Of a DNA stretch of 64,000 nucleotides, positions 1 to 9,867 are shown in pieces (the stretch's first letter is position 1; every line of letters starts with the position of its first letter). Source of the stretch: Acinetobacter colistiniresistens (lineage in GTDB: Bacteria; Pseudomonadota; Gammaproteobacteria; Pseudomonadales; Moraxellaceae); contig NZ_KE340379.1 of the NCBI RefSeq assembly GCF_000413935.1, forward strand, positions 1 through 64,000, written 5' to 3'. The position numbers and the translations under genes were made by a program. The notes beneath the pieces were generated by a model. That model was not told the origin of the DNA, made no database searches, and saw only the letters and a program-made list of their open reading frames with translations.

Positions 1-3000
1 ACCGAACAGGTGACTGCAGACCCAGTGACTGGGGTGTGGAGTGTACCGAACCCGGGTGGCTTGTTGAATGGTGAGGCGGTGACCGCGACAGCAACAGATG
101 CGGCAGGGAATGTGTCCTTACCAGCTACAGAAACAGTTGCGACTCCAGCTGATTTGATTGGTGCGATCACAGTACCAGATGACTTAAATGGCGATGGTAT
201 CTTGAACGCTACGGAACTAGGCAATGATGCTAGCTTCAATGCCCGTGTTGCTTTAGGACCAAATGCAGTTGTAGGCACTGTCGTGACTGTGAATGGAAAC
301 AACCACACCGTGACAGCAGCAGATTTACTCAATGGGTACATCACGGCAGCAGTTGCAGTGGCTGGCGATGGCTCCTTGGTCATTCATGCACAAGCGGTGG
401 ATGCATATGGTAATGTCGATAACACAACAGATGTCACGATTACAGTGGATACAACGCCTCCGGATATTAGTACTGCTGCAATCGCAATTAATCCAATTAC
501 TGGCGATAATGTTCTTAATCCGTTAGAAGTATCTGGTCCAGTCTCAATCTCAGGTACATTAACCATTCCAGCAGATGCGGTAACCACCACGATTCAAGTG
601 AATGTGAATGGTATAAATTACTCAGCAGTGGTTAATCCTGTGACACATACATGGACGGCCATTGTCCCTGGTACTGAACTTGCAGCTGATACAGATCTGA
701 CAATTCAGGCAACAGCAACATTTACTGATGCGGCAGGGAATAGTAGTAGCATTCAAGGTTCACAAAGTTATACCCTTACAAACACAACGATCATTGCCTA
801 TGACAATACTGCTACCGCAGTTCTTGCACCAGAACCATTATTGATTGCAGATGATGCTGCGTTGGGCAGTAAAACCTACTTAGCGCTTGTTTCACTATTA
901 GGCCTTAATTTACAACTCGGTTCTGATGGGGTTGGTTTTACCGTTGCAGCGAATCAAGAAGGGAATGCGACATTCACTTATAGTGCTTTAATCGGTGTGA
1001 ATGCGTTATCAAACTACTCGCTTGTTTTACAGAAACTGGATACAGCGACTGGTCAATGGACTTCGGTTTATGGTGGTGGTCAGGCGGATATTCTGAAACT
1101 GACTTTATTGGGTTCTACACCAGGTATCGTTATCGATGGGCTAGAACAGGGTCAATATCGTGCGTTTATGACCTATACTGGTATTGCAGGTGTTGGTTTA
1201 CTCGGTACTTTAACGGGTACTATGGATATCTATGATACGACGCAAATTGGTGGATTCTTTACCGAAAATGCGACGGGTAATGTGATTCTTGATACCAATG
1301 CAGGCGGTCAGGTTGATGTTGTAACACCAACAACAGTGATTAATGCGGTGAATGGCCATCCTGTTCTTGCAAATGGTACGGTGATTGCGGGTACTTATGG
1401 TACTTTAGTGATCAACTTGAATGGTTCATATACGTATACACCTAATGCAAATGCAGCAGGGCTTGGACAGGTAGATCACTTTGTGTATACCTTAAAAGAT
1501 ACTGCTTCTGGCGATACGGCTCAAGCAGCACTGAATATCCAATTAAGCTCTGTGAAAGCTGCAGATAACCTTGCAGTGGCTGAAATTAATCCAGAGTCAT
1601 TACTTGTGGCGAATGACGTTGCGCTTGGTAGTGCAAGTTATGTGGCAGCAGTTTCGCTACTCGGCTTGAATTTACAACTGTTAGGTAACTCAACGATTGC
1701 ATTTAATGTAGATGCTGATCGAGAAAGTTCAGCAACATTTACGTTCAGTGGTTTACTCACTGCGAATGTATTAAGTGATTATTCACTTGTTATTCAAAAA
1801 TACGATGCAACAACACAACAATGGGTTTCTGTTGGTGGAACAAATCCACAAGCCACTTTGGTTAACCTATCGTTGATTGGAGGCGTGGCAACGGCTGTGG
1901 TTGATGGTTTAACCACTGGTCAATATCGTGCCTTTATCGGTTATGGCGGATTACTAGGTGTCGGCCTAGGTGGAACATTAACAGGTACAATGGATGTTTA
2001 TAACCCATATGTTGTAGCTGGATACTCAGTGGATCCGATTTCTGGCAACGTGATTAAAGACGCAGGTCTAAACGGAGCAGTGGATGCAGCAAGCAACAAT
2101 GCTGTCATCTCGGTGGTTAATGGCAATGCGGTGGCTGCAACAGGTACAACAACAATTACAGGTACTTACGGTACCTTAGTGATTGATCAACATGGTAATT
2201 ATACCTATACACCAAATGCCAATGGATTGAATCTCGGTAAGGTTGACCAGTTTACTTATACCTTACTGGATCCAGCTACGGGGAATACTTCACAAGCGAT
2301 TCTCTATGTTCACTTGGATAGTAATAATGTGGACATGACTTGGAATCCGAACGATCCATCACAACCAGCAGTCATTACCGGTCCAGTCCCTGTGGATGCA
2401 ATGGATAACGTTGCTTCTGCTGCGATTGATCTTGTTTATCCAACGACGACACAAGTCATTGCGAACGCGATTAGCTATAACTGGTTACTTGGTGTTGGTG
2501 GTGTTGTAATTGGTACTAAACAAGGTACAGCGCAATTCACGGTTGCTCCTGGTCATATTACGGAAGCAATTTTTGCAGTGAACTTTGGCTCAGTTGCAAC
2601 GGTGGTTGATGGTTTACATGTGGTATTAACCCGAGTCAATCCAGACGGTACGCGTACGGTAATTGCAGATAGCTCGAATGCCGGCATACTTGATTTGCTG
2701 GGTATCTTCGGTTCTGAAGTGAAGTTCAAAGTGGATAACTTAAGTGCAGGTACATATGAGTTATTTATGGAGAGCAATACACTGCTTACTGCGCTTGGTA
2801 GTGTTACGGCTGGTATTACTCTGAATAATGGTGATATTACTCAAGTACCTACCTTGGTTGTAAACCCAATTACGGGTAATGTTCTTTCTGATGATAATTC
2901 AGCAGGTTATGGTTCGAATTATAAGCCAGACTATATTACAACCACGACGGTTGTGACTGCTGTCACATCTGAAAATGGTAATGTATCTGGTGTCATCGCA

Positions 3001-4437
3001 GGTACAGCAACAACGATTGTTGGCGCATACGGTACTTTGACCATTAATGCGGACGGTAGTTATAGTTACCAAGCAGCAGCAAATACCTTGAACATTGGTA
3101 AAGTGGACAGTTTCACTTATACGGTCACTGATCCTGTAACAGGTAAAACTGATACTGCGACATTGCATATCCAAATTGGTTCGCCTGATGTGAATCTCAA
3201 CTGGAATATCGCAAATCCAGGTGCAGATGCTGTTATTCCTGCTCCAGTTGCCAACGCGGATTCGAATGATGCAACAATTAGCATGAAACCTGTGGTGGAT
3301 GCGGCAGTAGATGTACCAAGCGGTAATGTCACTATCGGTAATTTGGCAGGTTTCCCACCGCTTCCTGTGTTGAGTAGTACTGTAACATCTAACCAATTTG
3401 TGATTGCTGCAAATACGGTTAATGATGTGCATGTACAATTGAATTACACGACATCATTGAGTCTTTCGGTGTTACCAACTGCTGGTTATACCATTCAGCA
3501 ACTCGTTGGTGGTACATGGGTCAATACTGTTTATACGGGATCTGCGACAGCGCTAGCTGGTATTTTAGGTGCTCCAGCTTATTCAGCGGATGTTAATCAC
3601 TTGTCTGAAGGTACTTATAGAGTGGTCTTTAGTCTATCAAGTCTGCTTCCAATTGGTGCTGTGACGCTTGACTCTGTGGTAACAACCAAAACAACGCATT
3701 TGGACAGCTATACACCAGATGGTTTAAGCGACTGGATTCATGGCAATATCCTGTTGGGTGATACTGCTGGTGGTGTCGCAGATACTACGACTGCTTCTCA
3801 ATTGTTTGTTGAAGTATCACCAGGCAATTATCAGATTGCGGCAGGTCAGGCGATTAATACAGGTGAAGGGACATTGTATCTCAACCATGATGGTTCGTAT
3901 TACTACAAAGCTTTTGATAGTGCAGCGAATGCAACCATTGATACGATTAATTATAAACTTGTATCTGTTACAGGTGCCGAGTCAACGAGCACTTTAACAA
4001 TTCATTTGAGTCAAGAGTTGAACAGTCTGGCAGTCAGTACTGCTGCAAATGATACCTTCACACTCGGTAATGGTTCTGACACCTTGATTTACAATACTTT
4101 AACTGCTGCGGGTACGGTTAGCGCAACAGGTGGTAATACAACAGCAGGTGGCGTGGATACTTGGACAGATTTCCATCTCGGTAATGTCACTACGGATGAT
4201 CAGGCTGACAAGATTGACATCAGCAACTTATTAATTGGTACTCCAAATAGTCTCACCATTGGTTCGTATGTATCAGTAAGCTACGATGCGACGACTCAAA
4301 GTGCGACCATTAGTGTGGATCGTGATGGCCTGGGCGGAACTTATACAAGTACTCAATTGTTGACGCTGCATTTAGATCATCCGACAGCATCATTGACACT
4401 CAATGATTTACTCAACAATGGTCAAATCATTTACTAA
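1..4437 (+). CDS. Bap/BapA-type giant surface adhesin, C-terminal part
   Basis: The frame is open from base 1, so the N-terminus lies outside the window; about 1478 codons are visible. The protein starts with Ig-like repeats (segments with DAAGN and VDTTPP motifs). Four large modules of 250-300 residues follow, each ending in a VCBS-like unit with a G-T-Y-G-T-L-V-I / G-x-Y-x-Y pattern. The last ~135 residues have the layout of the VC_A0849-type type I secretion target domain: an NDTF..GNGSDTLIY stretch, a DKIDISNLL segment and a final LNDLLNNGQ. Proteins of this family are exported by an ABC/TolC-type exporter and hold cells together in biofilms. The exporter genes are not in view. A strong terminator follows, so it is the last gene of its unit. 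Confidence 0.93.
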   Translation, partial: TEQVTADPVTGVWSVPNPGGLLNGEAVTATATDAAGNVSLPATETVATPADLIGAITVPDDLNGDGILNATELGNDASFNARVALGPNAVVGTVVTVNGNNHTVTAADLLNGYITAAVAVAGDGSLVIHAQAVDAYGNVDNTTDVTITVDTTPPDISTAAIAINPITGDNVLNPLEVSGPVSISGTLTIPADAVTTTIQVNVNGINYSAVVNPVTHTWTAIVPGTELAADTDLTIQATATFTDAAGNSSSIQGSQSYTLTNTTIIAYDNTATAVLAPEPLLIADDAALGSKTYLALVSLLGLNLQLGSDGVGFTVAANQEGNATFTYSALIGVNALSNYSLVLQKLDTATGQWTSVYGGGQADILKLTLLGSTPGIVIDGLEQGQYRAFMTYTGIAGVGLLGTLTGTMDIYDTTQIGGFFTENATGNVILDTNAGGQVDVVTPTTVINAVNGHPVLANGTVIAGTYGTLVINLNGSYTYTPNANAAGLGQVDHFVYTLKDTASGDTAQAALNIQLSSVKAADNLAVAEINPESLLVANDVALGSASYVAAVSLLGLNLQLLGNSTIAFNVDADRESSATFTFSGLLTANVLSDYSLVIQKYDATTQQWVSVGGTNPQATLVNLSLIGGVATAVVDGLTTGQYRAFIGYGGLLGVGLGGTLTGTMDVYNPYVVAGYSVDPISGNVIKDAGLNGAVDAASNNAVISVVNGNAVAATGTTTITGTYGTLVIDQHGNYTYTPNANGLNLGKVDQFTYTLLDPATGNTSQAILYVHLDSNNVDMTWNPNDPSQPAVITGPVPVDAMDNVASAAIDLVYPTTTQVIANAISYNWLLGVGGVVIGTKQGTAQFTVAPGHITEAIFAVNFGSVATVVDGLHVVLTRVNPDGTRTVIADSSNAGILDLLGIFGSEVKFKVDNLSAGTYELFMESNTLLTALGSVTAGITLNNGDITQVPTLVVNPITGNVLSDDNSAGYGSNYKPDYITTTTVVTAVTSENGNVSGVIAGTATTIVGAYGTLTINADGSYSYQAAANTLNIGKVDSFTYTVTDPVTGKTDTATLHIQIGSPDVNLNWNIANPGADAVIPAPVANADSNDATISMKPVVDAAVDVPSGNVTIGNLAGFPPLPVLSSTVTSNQFVIAANTVNDVHVQLNYTTSLSLSVLPTAGYTIQQLVGGTWVNTVYTGSATALAGILGAPAYSADVNHLSEGTYRVVFSLSSLLPIGAVTLDSVVTTKTTHLDSYTPDGLSDWIHGNILLGDTAGGVADTTTASQLFVEVSPGNYQIAAGQAINTGEGTLYLNHDGSYYYKAFDSAANATIDTINYKLVSVTGAESTSTLTIHLSQELNSLAVSTAANDTFTLGNGSDTLIYNTLTAAGTVSATGGNTTAGGVDTWTDFHLGNVTTDDQADKIDISNLLIGTPNSLTIGSYVSVSYDATTQSATISVDRDGLGGTYTSTQLLTLHLDHPTASLTLNDLLNNGQIIY

Positions 4438-4454
4438 TCCAAATCTTTAACTCT

Positions 4455-4483
4455 AAAAGAGAGCCTTCGGGCTCTCTTTTTCA
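4455..4483 (+). terminator. intrinsic terminator after the adhesin
   Basis: An 11-bp perfect stem (AAAAGAGAGCC, TTCG loop, complementary arm) is followed by a T-run. It lies 18 bases after the adhesin stop codon. Confidence 0.93.
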
Positions 4484-4552
4484 TTTTGAGAAGATGATCA
4501 AAATATGTGGTATCTTATTTAAAAGACTTAAAAAATTCTAAAAACTGAAGAT

Positions 4553-6226
4553 ATGACCATTACAACGATTTCAGCATTTGAGCAATTAAAACAGCAACTC
4601 AATGAGCAATTCTTTCAACAGCTTCGATCACATATTGATGTGTCTAAAACAGCTATTTTCTGCTCCTTTGGTGAACAGACACAACGTTGCCAAGTTTGGA
4701 ATTCATCCTGCTCCGATTTTTCTGATACACAGCAACAATTATTGGATTTTCTAGAGCAGCAATTTTCATCGGCTGAAGCGCTCAGCACCTTTCTTAAAAT
4801 TGACGTAGCCTTTAATATCCAAGTCGAACAATGGCAGCACATCGAACAAACGTTAAAAAACCAATTCCATAATAATCATTATCGTAAAGGGATGAGTTTG
4901 GATGCAGACTTTAAGATCTGCTTTTTGGAGCAAGAGCTCTATGGTAAGGCAATTATTCGGGCACTCAGCTATAGCACACCAAATTTTATTGATGAGAAAA
5001 ACTTAAATAGCAGTATTTTAAGAAAATATCCAGATCAGCATCACACTATAAAAATAATAGAAATTCAACAGGTGTGGACTTTTGATACCTATGCGGTGAT
5101 GTATGAACAGGGGCAACTGATTCCATTGCAAAGTCAGTTCACTGAAAATGGTGTGCGTTGCTTGCTTGAACCCAAAAAACACCATTTTAAAAAAATGATT
5201 GAAACAAATGCGCAGTTTCTCTTTCAACAAATCCAGCAGGACGGCAAATTCAACTATGGTTTTTTCCCTGCCTATGATCGTGAAATTCGTAGTTACAACA
5301 CAGTTCGGCACTGTACTTCGGTTTATGCACTTATTGAGACGTTAGTGCTTCATTCATACCCAATGCTGATAGAAAAAATTCGCTCTGCAATCGATTATGC
5401 CTTACAGCATTTTTATATCGAAAAACAGGCAGGTTTGGCCTATATGCTCGATGGAACAGAGCAGGGACAGTTGGATGAAATTAAATTGGGAGCCAATGCT
5501 GCGGCAATTTTGATGCTGACCAAATATCAGGAAATTACAGCAGATGATCAATATCTTGAGGATGCTCAGGCCTTGGCCAATGGCATCCTGTCGATGATCA
5601 ATGAAGCAGGTGAAACCACGCATGTATTGCATTATCCAAGCTATGACATCAAAGAAAAATTCCGCATCATTTACTATGATGGTGAAGCTGCCTTGGCTTT
5701 ATTGCGTCTCTATCAGCTTGATGCAGATGAAAAACTACTTGAAACCGTCAAATGCATGTTTGAACGATTTATTGAAAAAAAATATGACCGTTATCATGAC
5801 CATTGGCTGAGCTACTGCACCAATGAGCTGACAAAAATTTGTCCAGAGGAAAAATATTTTCAATTTGGCATGAATAATTATTTAAAACATATGATGTTTA
5901 TTCGAAATCGTAAAACAGCTTATGCAACTTTACTTGAAATGATGATGGCTGCTTATCAAATGGTGCAGCGCATGCGGGATTTAGGTTTACAGGAGCTGTC
6001 TGTCAAAGCACGATTCGATGAATTAAAAAAGATGATTGAGTTTCGAACTGAATTCCAGCGCACCGGTTTTTTCTATCCTGAAGTGGCGATGTATATGGCG
6101 CGCCCAGATAAAATACTGAATGCTTTTTATGTTCGGCATGATCGTTTTCGTGTACGTATCGATGACCAAGAACATAATCTTTCAGGCTATGTTGCTTATG
6201 TGCAGCATTTTGAAACTGAAGCTTGA
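4553..6226 (+). CDS. alpha/alpha-toroid-like protein of unknown function, partner of the CapA-like gene
   Basis: 557 aa, no signal peptide. The N-terminal ~200 residues are unrecognised. Residues ~220-530 are helical repeats with glycine-poor loops and motifs such as FNYGFFPAYDREI, YNTVRHCTS and YYDGEAALALLRLY, which resemble the (alpha/alpha)6 toroid of glycosidase- or epimerase-like enzymes. No catalytic acid can be assigned with confidence. The start is the ATG behind a TGAAG sequence. The next gene begins 11 bases after the stop codon, so the two are probably co-transcribed and act together. The function is not known; a role with an anionic polymer or capsule-like material is only suggested by the CapA-like partner. 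Confidence 0.75.
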   Translation: MTITTISAFEQLKQQLNEQFFQQLRSHIDVSKTAIFCSFGEQTQRCQVWNSSCSDFSDTQQQLLDFLEQQFSSAEALSTFLKIDVAFNIQVEQWQHIEQTLKNQFHNNHYRKGMSLDADFKICFLEQELYGKAIIRALSYSTPNFIDEKNLNSSILRKYPDQHHTIKIIEIQQVWTFDTYAVMYEQGQLIPLQSQFTENGVRCLLEPKKHHFKKMIETNAQFLFQQIQQDGKFNYGFFPAYDREIRSYNTVRHCTSVYALIETLVLHSYPMLIEKIRSAIDYALQHFYIEKQAGLAYMLDGTEQGQLDEIKLGANAAAILMLTKYQEITADDQYLEDAQALANGILSMINEAGETTHVLHYPSYDIKEKFRIIYYDGEAALALLRLYQLDADEKLLETVKCMFERFIEKKYDRYHDHWLSYCTNELTKICPEEKYFQFGMNNYLKHMMFIRNRKTAYATLLEMMMAAYQMVQRMRDLGLQELSVKARFDELKKMIEFRTEFQRTGFFYPEVAMYMARPDKILNAFYVRHDRFRVRIDDQEHNLSGYVAYVQHFETEA

Positions 6227-6237
6227 GGGTGAAATAA

Positions 6238-7959
6238 ATGAATACGCCTCAAGAAATAAAAATTATTAGTCTGTTTGGTCATGAAGACTTTCAACATCCG
6301 GTTTGGCAGACAGAAATCGCAGGGGATTGTTCATATTGGCTGCTATTACTTGAGGCTTTAGAACGAGTGATTGATGGAAAGCTGCAACTTCAAGAGCTGC
6401 TTACTACAGACCATGCACTACATACCGAACAGGCTGATCTCTCCGATTTGATCTTGCAACAACGCTACACTGTTCTAGCCTCATTGCAATTACTGACTTT
6501 TAATCCAACTCAAAACACCCAACAGGTTCTTGGTTTTCATCTATTTCGTAATTTAGCCGAGATGCGGATGAACGTTACTGAAAAAGCCAGAAAATTTGAC
6601 TTGCGCATTGGCCATAAAAATAGCCTTACAAACTTATACTGTTTGGCTCAGGCAATATTTAGTATGCCAATGGCGTTGTTACAACAAGTTTTTGTTAAAT
6701 CACTGAATCTAAATGATCTGGATATTGCAGCCACCAGTTCCTTAATGACGTGTAAGGCACTTGATGCAATTCTTTATCTCACTGATCAAAAGCAAGATTA
6801 TTACTTTTCTTACCTCCATCACAATCAGACACTTGGTATTTTTCAGTTATTAGATCCGTTACATCGTATTGATCACTTAGCTCCGTATTATCATTATTTC
6901 CAACAAGGTCGGTTACCAACAAAGCAGCGCCAAGCCAAGACAGAATGGATCAATATTATTGGTGATACTTATTTCGGTGAGTTTTATACAGCTAAAAGAA
7001 AAAATAAAGGTGTTGATGATGCCTTACAACGCTATGGTTACGGTCACTCTTTTGAGGCGATCAAACCATTCTTTGGCGCAGATGATATTAATATTGCCAA
7101 TTTAGAAGCTGTTTTTAATCTCGATGAACATTCTGTTTTATTGGGGAAAAAAGACTATATTCTGGGGGCAAAAGCTCAGGAAACTTTAGACGAATTTAAA
7201 CGGATTCATCTCAATACGCTGTGTTTGGGCAATAACCATCTTAAAGACTATGGTGAGGCAAGCCTAAAACACACTTTAACTCAGTTAGAGCTTGCCAATA
7301 TTGATTATATTGGGGCGGGCAATGATCAACAACAAGCACATCAAGGTTTAGAAATCATCAATAATGCAGGGCAATGTTTGGCTATTTTTAATGGCTATTG
7401 GCATCGGCAAACGGCCTATCAAGATTACGAGTTTTATGCACTGGGTCACAGCTCTGGAGTGGCATGTATCAATGCCATTTTATTTGAACAGATTATGCAA
7501 TATCGTTTAGCACATCCAGAGCACAAGATCATGGTGATTTGTCATTGGGGTGTTGATTTCAAACCCATCCATCCTGAGCAAGAGAAACTGGCAAAAGTGC
7601 TTACACAGATCGGGGTAGATGTGGTGATTGGACATGGTGCACATACCATTCAACCGATTCAATCTGTCAATCAAAAACCTGTTATTTTTGGAATCGGGAA
7701 TGGTGTATTTAACAGCAATGGTGATTTTGAGAAATATCAAGCTTTGCCCTATGGAGCCATTGTTCGAATCAATGTCATGGAGTGGCAGTTAAAGCTGTAT
7801 CCGATTTATACACATAACCGCAAAACCTTTTGGCAACCACGTATCGTTGATCAGAAACAGTTTGAACAAGCCCGAGCATTATTGACTCGTCAGTTAGACC
7901 CAACTCATTACAGTGTGGGACAAGATCATTTGGGTACTTATCTTCAATTCGGTTTTTAA
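6238..7959 (+). CDS. CapA/PgsA-family metallophosphatase-like protein with a helical N-terminal extension
   Basis: 573 aa. The C-terminal ~340 residues carry the CapA/YwtB signatures: GDTYFGEFY, NLEAVF, LGNNHLKDYG, HWGVDF, GHGAHTIQP and GIGNGVFNS. These line metal-binding loops in the calcineurin-like phosphoesterase fold. The first ~230 residues are a helix-rich, unrecognised extension not found in classical CapA. In Bacillus, CapA works in poly-gamma-glutamate export, but no CapB/CapC genes are visible here, so that pathway is not implied. A GAGGG ribosome site overlaps the end of the preceding gene, indicating coupling. The stop overlaps the convergent metalloprotease gene by 4 bp. Confidence 0.8.
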   Translation: MNTPQEIKIISLFGHEDFQHPVWQTEIAGDCSYWLLLLEALERVIDGKLQLQELLTTDHALHTEQADLSDLILQQRYTVLASLQLLTFNPTQNTQQVLGFHLFRNLAEMRMNVTEKARKFDLRIGHKNSLTNLYCLAQAIFSMPMALLQQVFVKSLNLNDLDIAATSSLMTCKALDAILYLTDQKQDYYFSYLHHNQTLGIFQLLDPLHRIDHLAPYYHYFQQGRLPTKQRQAKTEWINIIGDTYFGEFYTAKRKNKGVDDALQRYGYGHSFEAIKPFFGADDINIANLEAVFNLDEHSVLLGKKDYILGAKAQETLDEFKRIHLNTLCLGNNHLKDYGEASLKHTLTQLELANIDYIGAGNDQQQAHQGLEIINNAGQCLAIFNGYWHRQTAYQDYEFYALGHSSGVACINAILFEQIMQYRLAHPEHKIMVICHWGVDFKPIHPEQEKLAKVLTQIGVDVVIGHGAHTIQPIQSVNQKPVIFGIGNGVFNSNGDFEKYQALPYGAIVRINVMEWQLKLYPIYTHNRKTFWQPRIVDQKQFEQARALLTRQLDPTHYSVGQDHLGTYLQFGF

Positions 7960-8681
7960 GGATATTGTTGGTAATTATTGAGCATGGTATTGACCTGTTT
8001 TGTTGTAAAACCAAGATTACGCAGACCGCCACTGCCTAAACGGCAATCATAACTGCTCATGATATTGGTTGGTGTTGTTTTAGTGGCTTTAGGTGAACAT
8101 ACATGACCAAGGCCAAAGGCATGTCCCATTTCATGAATACTGGCTGCTTGGGTTTGATAATTGAGTCTTTTCCAGTCAATCAGAATAAAGGGTTGCCCTT
8201 GATTGCGAAATCCCCAACTGGTGATATCGGCATCTTTGAGTTTTTCACTATAAGCATCGTAAATAATAAATAAGACTTCTTTACTTTTCCTGCGAGGAAA
8301 ACAAGCGTTGACCGCACTTGGTAGCTTTGCGGGGATGATTACTTTTGATTGACTTAACTGGTTGGCGAGATCACATTTACGTTTACTAAAATCTTGGAAT
8401 GAATAGTAATGGTGGATTTTAAACTTAAAGATTTTATGATTATTTTCATCGACAAAATATTGATTCAGAATGGCTAATTCTTTATTCATCTGTACTTTGT
8501 TATCTAAGGCTTGGACTTCAGGGCGATTGCTGGTCACAATAAAGCTGACATTAACTACAGGTAAATCATTAGTTTCTTGAGGATATTGATCGCGGGGCGT
8601 TTTTACGGTTGGTTTTTGAGTTGTACAAGAAGTCCCGATGGTCAAGAATAATAAGCTTAGCGCTGTGATTTTTAATCGCAT
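7956..8681 (-). CDS. metzincin-like zinc metalloprotease lipoprotein
   Basis: 241 aa. The N-terminus is a lipoprotein signal: a hydrophobic stretch ends in LTIGTSC, so Cys19 would be lipidated. The catalytic zinc site is HEMGHAFGLGH (HExxHxxGxxH), followed by NIMSSYD as the Met-turn typical of metzincins. Several cysteines suggest disulfides and a periplasmic or outer-membrane location. The natural substrate is unknown. It is transcribed alone, convergent with the CapA-like gene and sharing 4 bp of stop codons with it. Start chosen at the ATG directly before the signal peptide. Confidence 0.85.
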   Translation of the reverse strand: MRLKITALSLLFLTIGTSCTTQKPTVKTPRDQYPQETNDLPVVNVSFIVTSNRPEVQALDNKVQMNKELAILNQYFVDENNHKIFKFKIHHYYSFQDFSKRKCDLANQLSQSKVIIPAKLPSAVNACFPRRKSKEVLFIIYDAYSEKLKDADITSWGFRNQGQPFILIDWKRLNYQTQAASIHEMGHAFGLGHVCSPKATKTTPTNIMSSYDCRLGSGGLRNLGFTTKQVNTMLNNYQQYP

Positions 8682-8772
8682 TTTTTTGTTCTCTCAAATG
8701 GTCGCGTTTTAATTATTGTAAAGCTAGCTTTTCGCATGATTTTGATCATCTTAGCAGATTTTTGGAGCTTGT

Positions 8773-9093
8773 ATGGTGCGAGATACCAATGAACTACATC
8801 GACAAATTTTAGAAGTGATTGCCTTAATTCCTTATGGAAAAGTGGCAAGTTATGGGCAAATTGCCAAGCTGGCTGGTTTGCCTAAACATCCTCGTTTAGT
8901 CGGTTATGTACTTAAGCATTTAGACAAAGACAGTGAGATTCCCTGGTATCGTGTGATTAACTCGCAAGGCAAGATTAGTGTGACTCGAATCAATGAGAAG
9001 GGTGAAAATGTTCAGCAGAATTTGTTAGAGCAGGAAGGGGTGTATTTATTAAATGGCAAGGTCAGTTTAAAAATCTTTGCTTGGCAGCCTTAG
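8773..9093 (+). CDS. alkyltransferase-like protein (ATL, MGMT homologue without the acceptor cysteine)
   Basis: 106 aa, the size of a bare MGMT DNA-binding domain. YGKVASYGQIAKLAG is the helix-turn-helix region and PRLVGYVL carries the arginine-finger helix. The active-site motif PCHRV of methyltransferases is replaced by PWYRVINSQG, so the alkyl-accepting cysteine is Trp. Known ATL proteins bind O6-alkylguanine without repairing it and hand the lesion to nucleotide excision repair. The same role is inferred here. It is a single-gene unit, like E. coli ybaZ (atl). Confidence 0.9.
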   Translation: MVRDTNELHRQILEVIALIPYGKVASYGQIAKLAGLPKHPRLVGYVLKHLDKDSEIPWYRVINSQGKISVTRINEKGENVQQNLLEQEGVYLLNGKVSLKIFAWQP

Positions 9094-9112
9094 GTTGGTT
9101 TGATTTCTCAGA

Positions 9113-9164
9113 ACGTATAAATCACTACATCCATGTTATTTTAATGGATAGCATCATTATACGT
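9113..9164. repeat. imperfect inverted repeat between atl-like gene and uspA
   Basis: Arms ACGTATAA and TTATACGT, with inner arms ATCCAT and ATGGAT, form a 52-base imperfect hairpin between two convergent genes. No T-run follows. It may be a weak bidirectional terminator or a small repeat element. Confidence 0.5.
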
Positions 9165-9195
9165 CCTTAGTGTATGTGTCTTGAACAATACATAT

Positions 9196-9633
9196 TCAAC
9201 GTACAATCAATACGGGAATGTGGCTTTCCGCCAAAACTTTCTGCGCCACACTACCGAGTACAAATTGTTTAAAGCCTGTACGCCCATGCGAGCCCATAAT
9301 GATCAAGTCTGCGCCTAGGTTCTGTGCTGCACCTATAATTTCTTGATGCACTGAAAACCCTTCCAGAACCTGCGTTGCAACCGTTAAGCCATGCTCTTCA
9401 AACTTTTTTTCAGCTTTGCTGAGATTGTCTTGAGCATAACTTCGGACTCTTTCTATTAAATCATTGCTTTGCCCCATACGAATATAGGCATCTGCAAGAT
9501 AAGGATCTAAAGTCATCACTTCTACAACCGTCAGTTCACTGTTTAAGGCTTTGGCCAGTTGAGCTGCTTCTCGAATGACATTTGCTGCAATTTCAGAGTC
9601 ATCGATCGCCACTAAGATTTTTTGATAAGCCAT
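9196..9633 (-). CDS. universal stress protein, UspA family
   Basis: 145 aa, one Usp domain. The N-terminal KILVAIDDSEIA strand with its Asp, and the C-terminal GSHGRTGFKQFVLGSVA loop (G-x2-G-x9-S/T type), mark an ATP-binding member. These proteins are made on starvation and oxidative stress and act in the cytoplasm, usually as dimers. It is a single-gene unit with a GGAG ribosome site ahead of the ATG and ~230 bases of AT-rich DNA upstream. Confidence 0.93.
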   Translation of the reverse strand: MAYQKILVAIDDSEIAANVIREAAQLAKALNSELTVVEVMTLDPYLADAYIRMGQSNDLIERVRSYAQDNLSKAEKKFEEHGLTVATQVLEGFSVHQEIIGAAQNLGADLIIMGSHGRTGFKQFVLGSVAQKVLAESHIPVLIVR

Positions 9634-9867
9634 GTTGGATACTCCTTATATTTATGATTTTACGTTGAATTCAGTCAATAAAATTTGATTAATATATAAG
9701 CTATGATTGTATTCTAAACCTGTTAGGATGAGAATAAAACCTAGCATTTTTATAGGGATAGTTATTATTTATAGCATTATGGTTAAGCTTGGATGGGTTC
9801 AAGAATAGATGAAATTTCCATGAAAATAAAAGACATGTATCATCATGATTTATCTATAAAAGTAGTC

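Noticed and set aside
2899..3438. 179-aa open frame on the minus strand inside the adhesin
   Set aside because: It lies opposite a repeat-rich coding region, has Cys/His/Ile-biased composition and no recognisable domain or ribosome site. It is a shadow of the adhesin.
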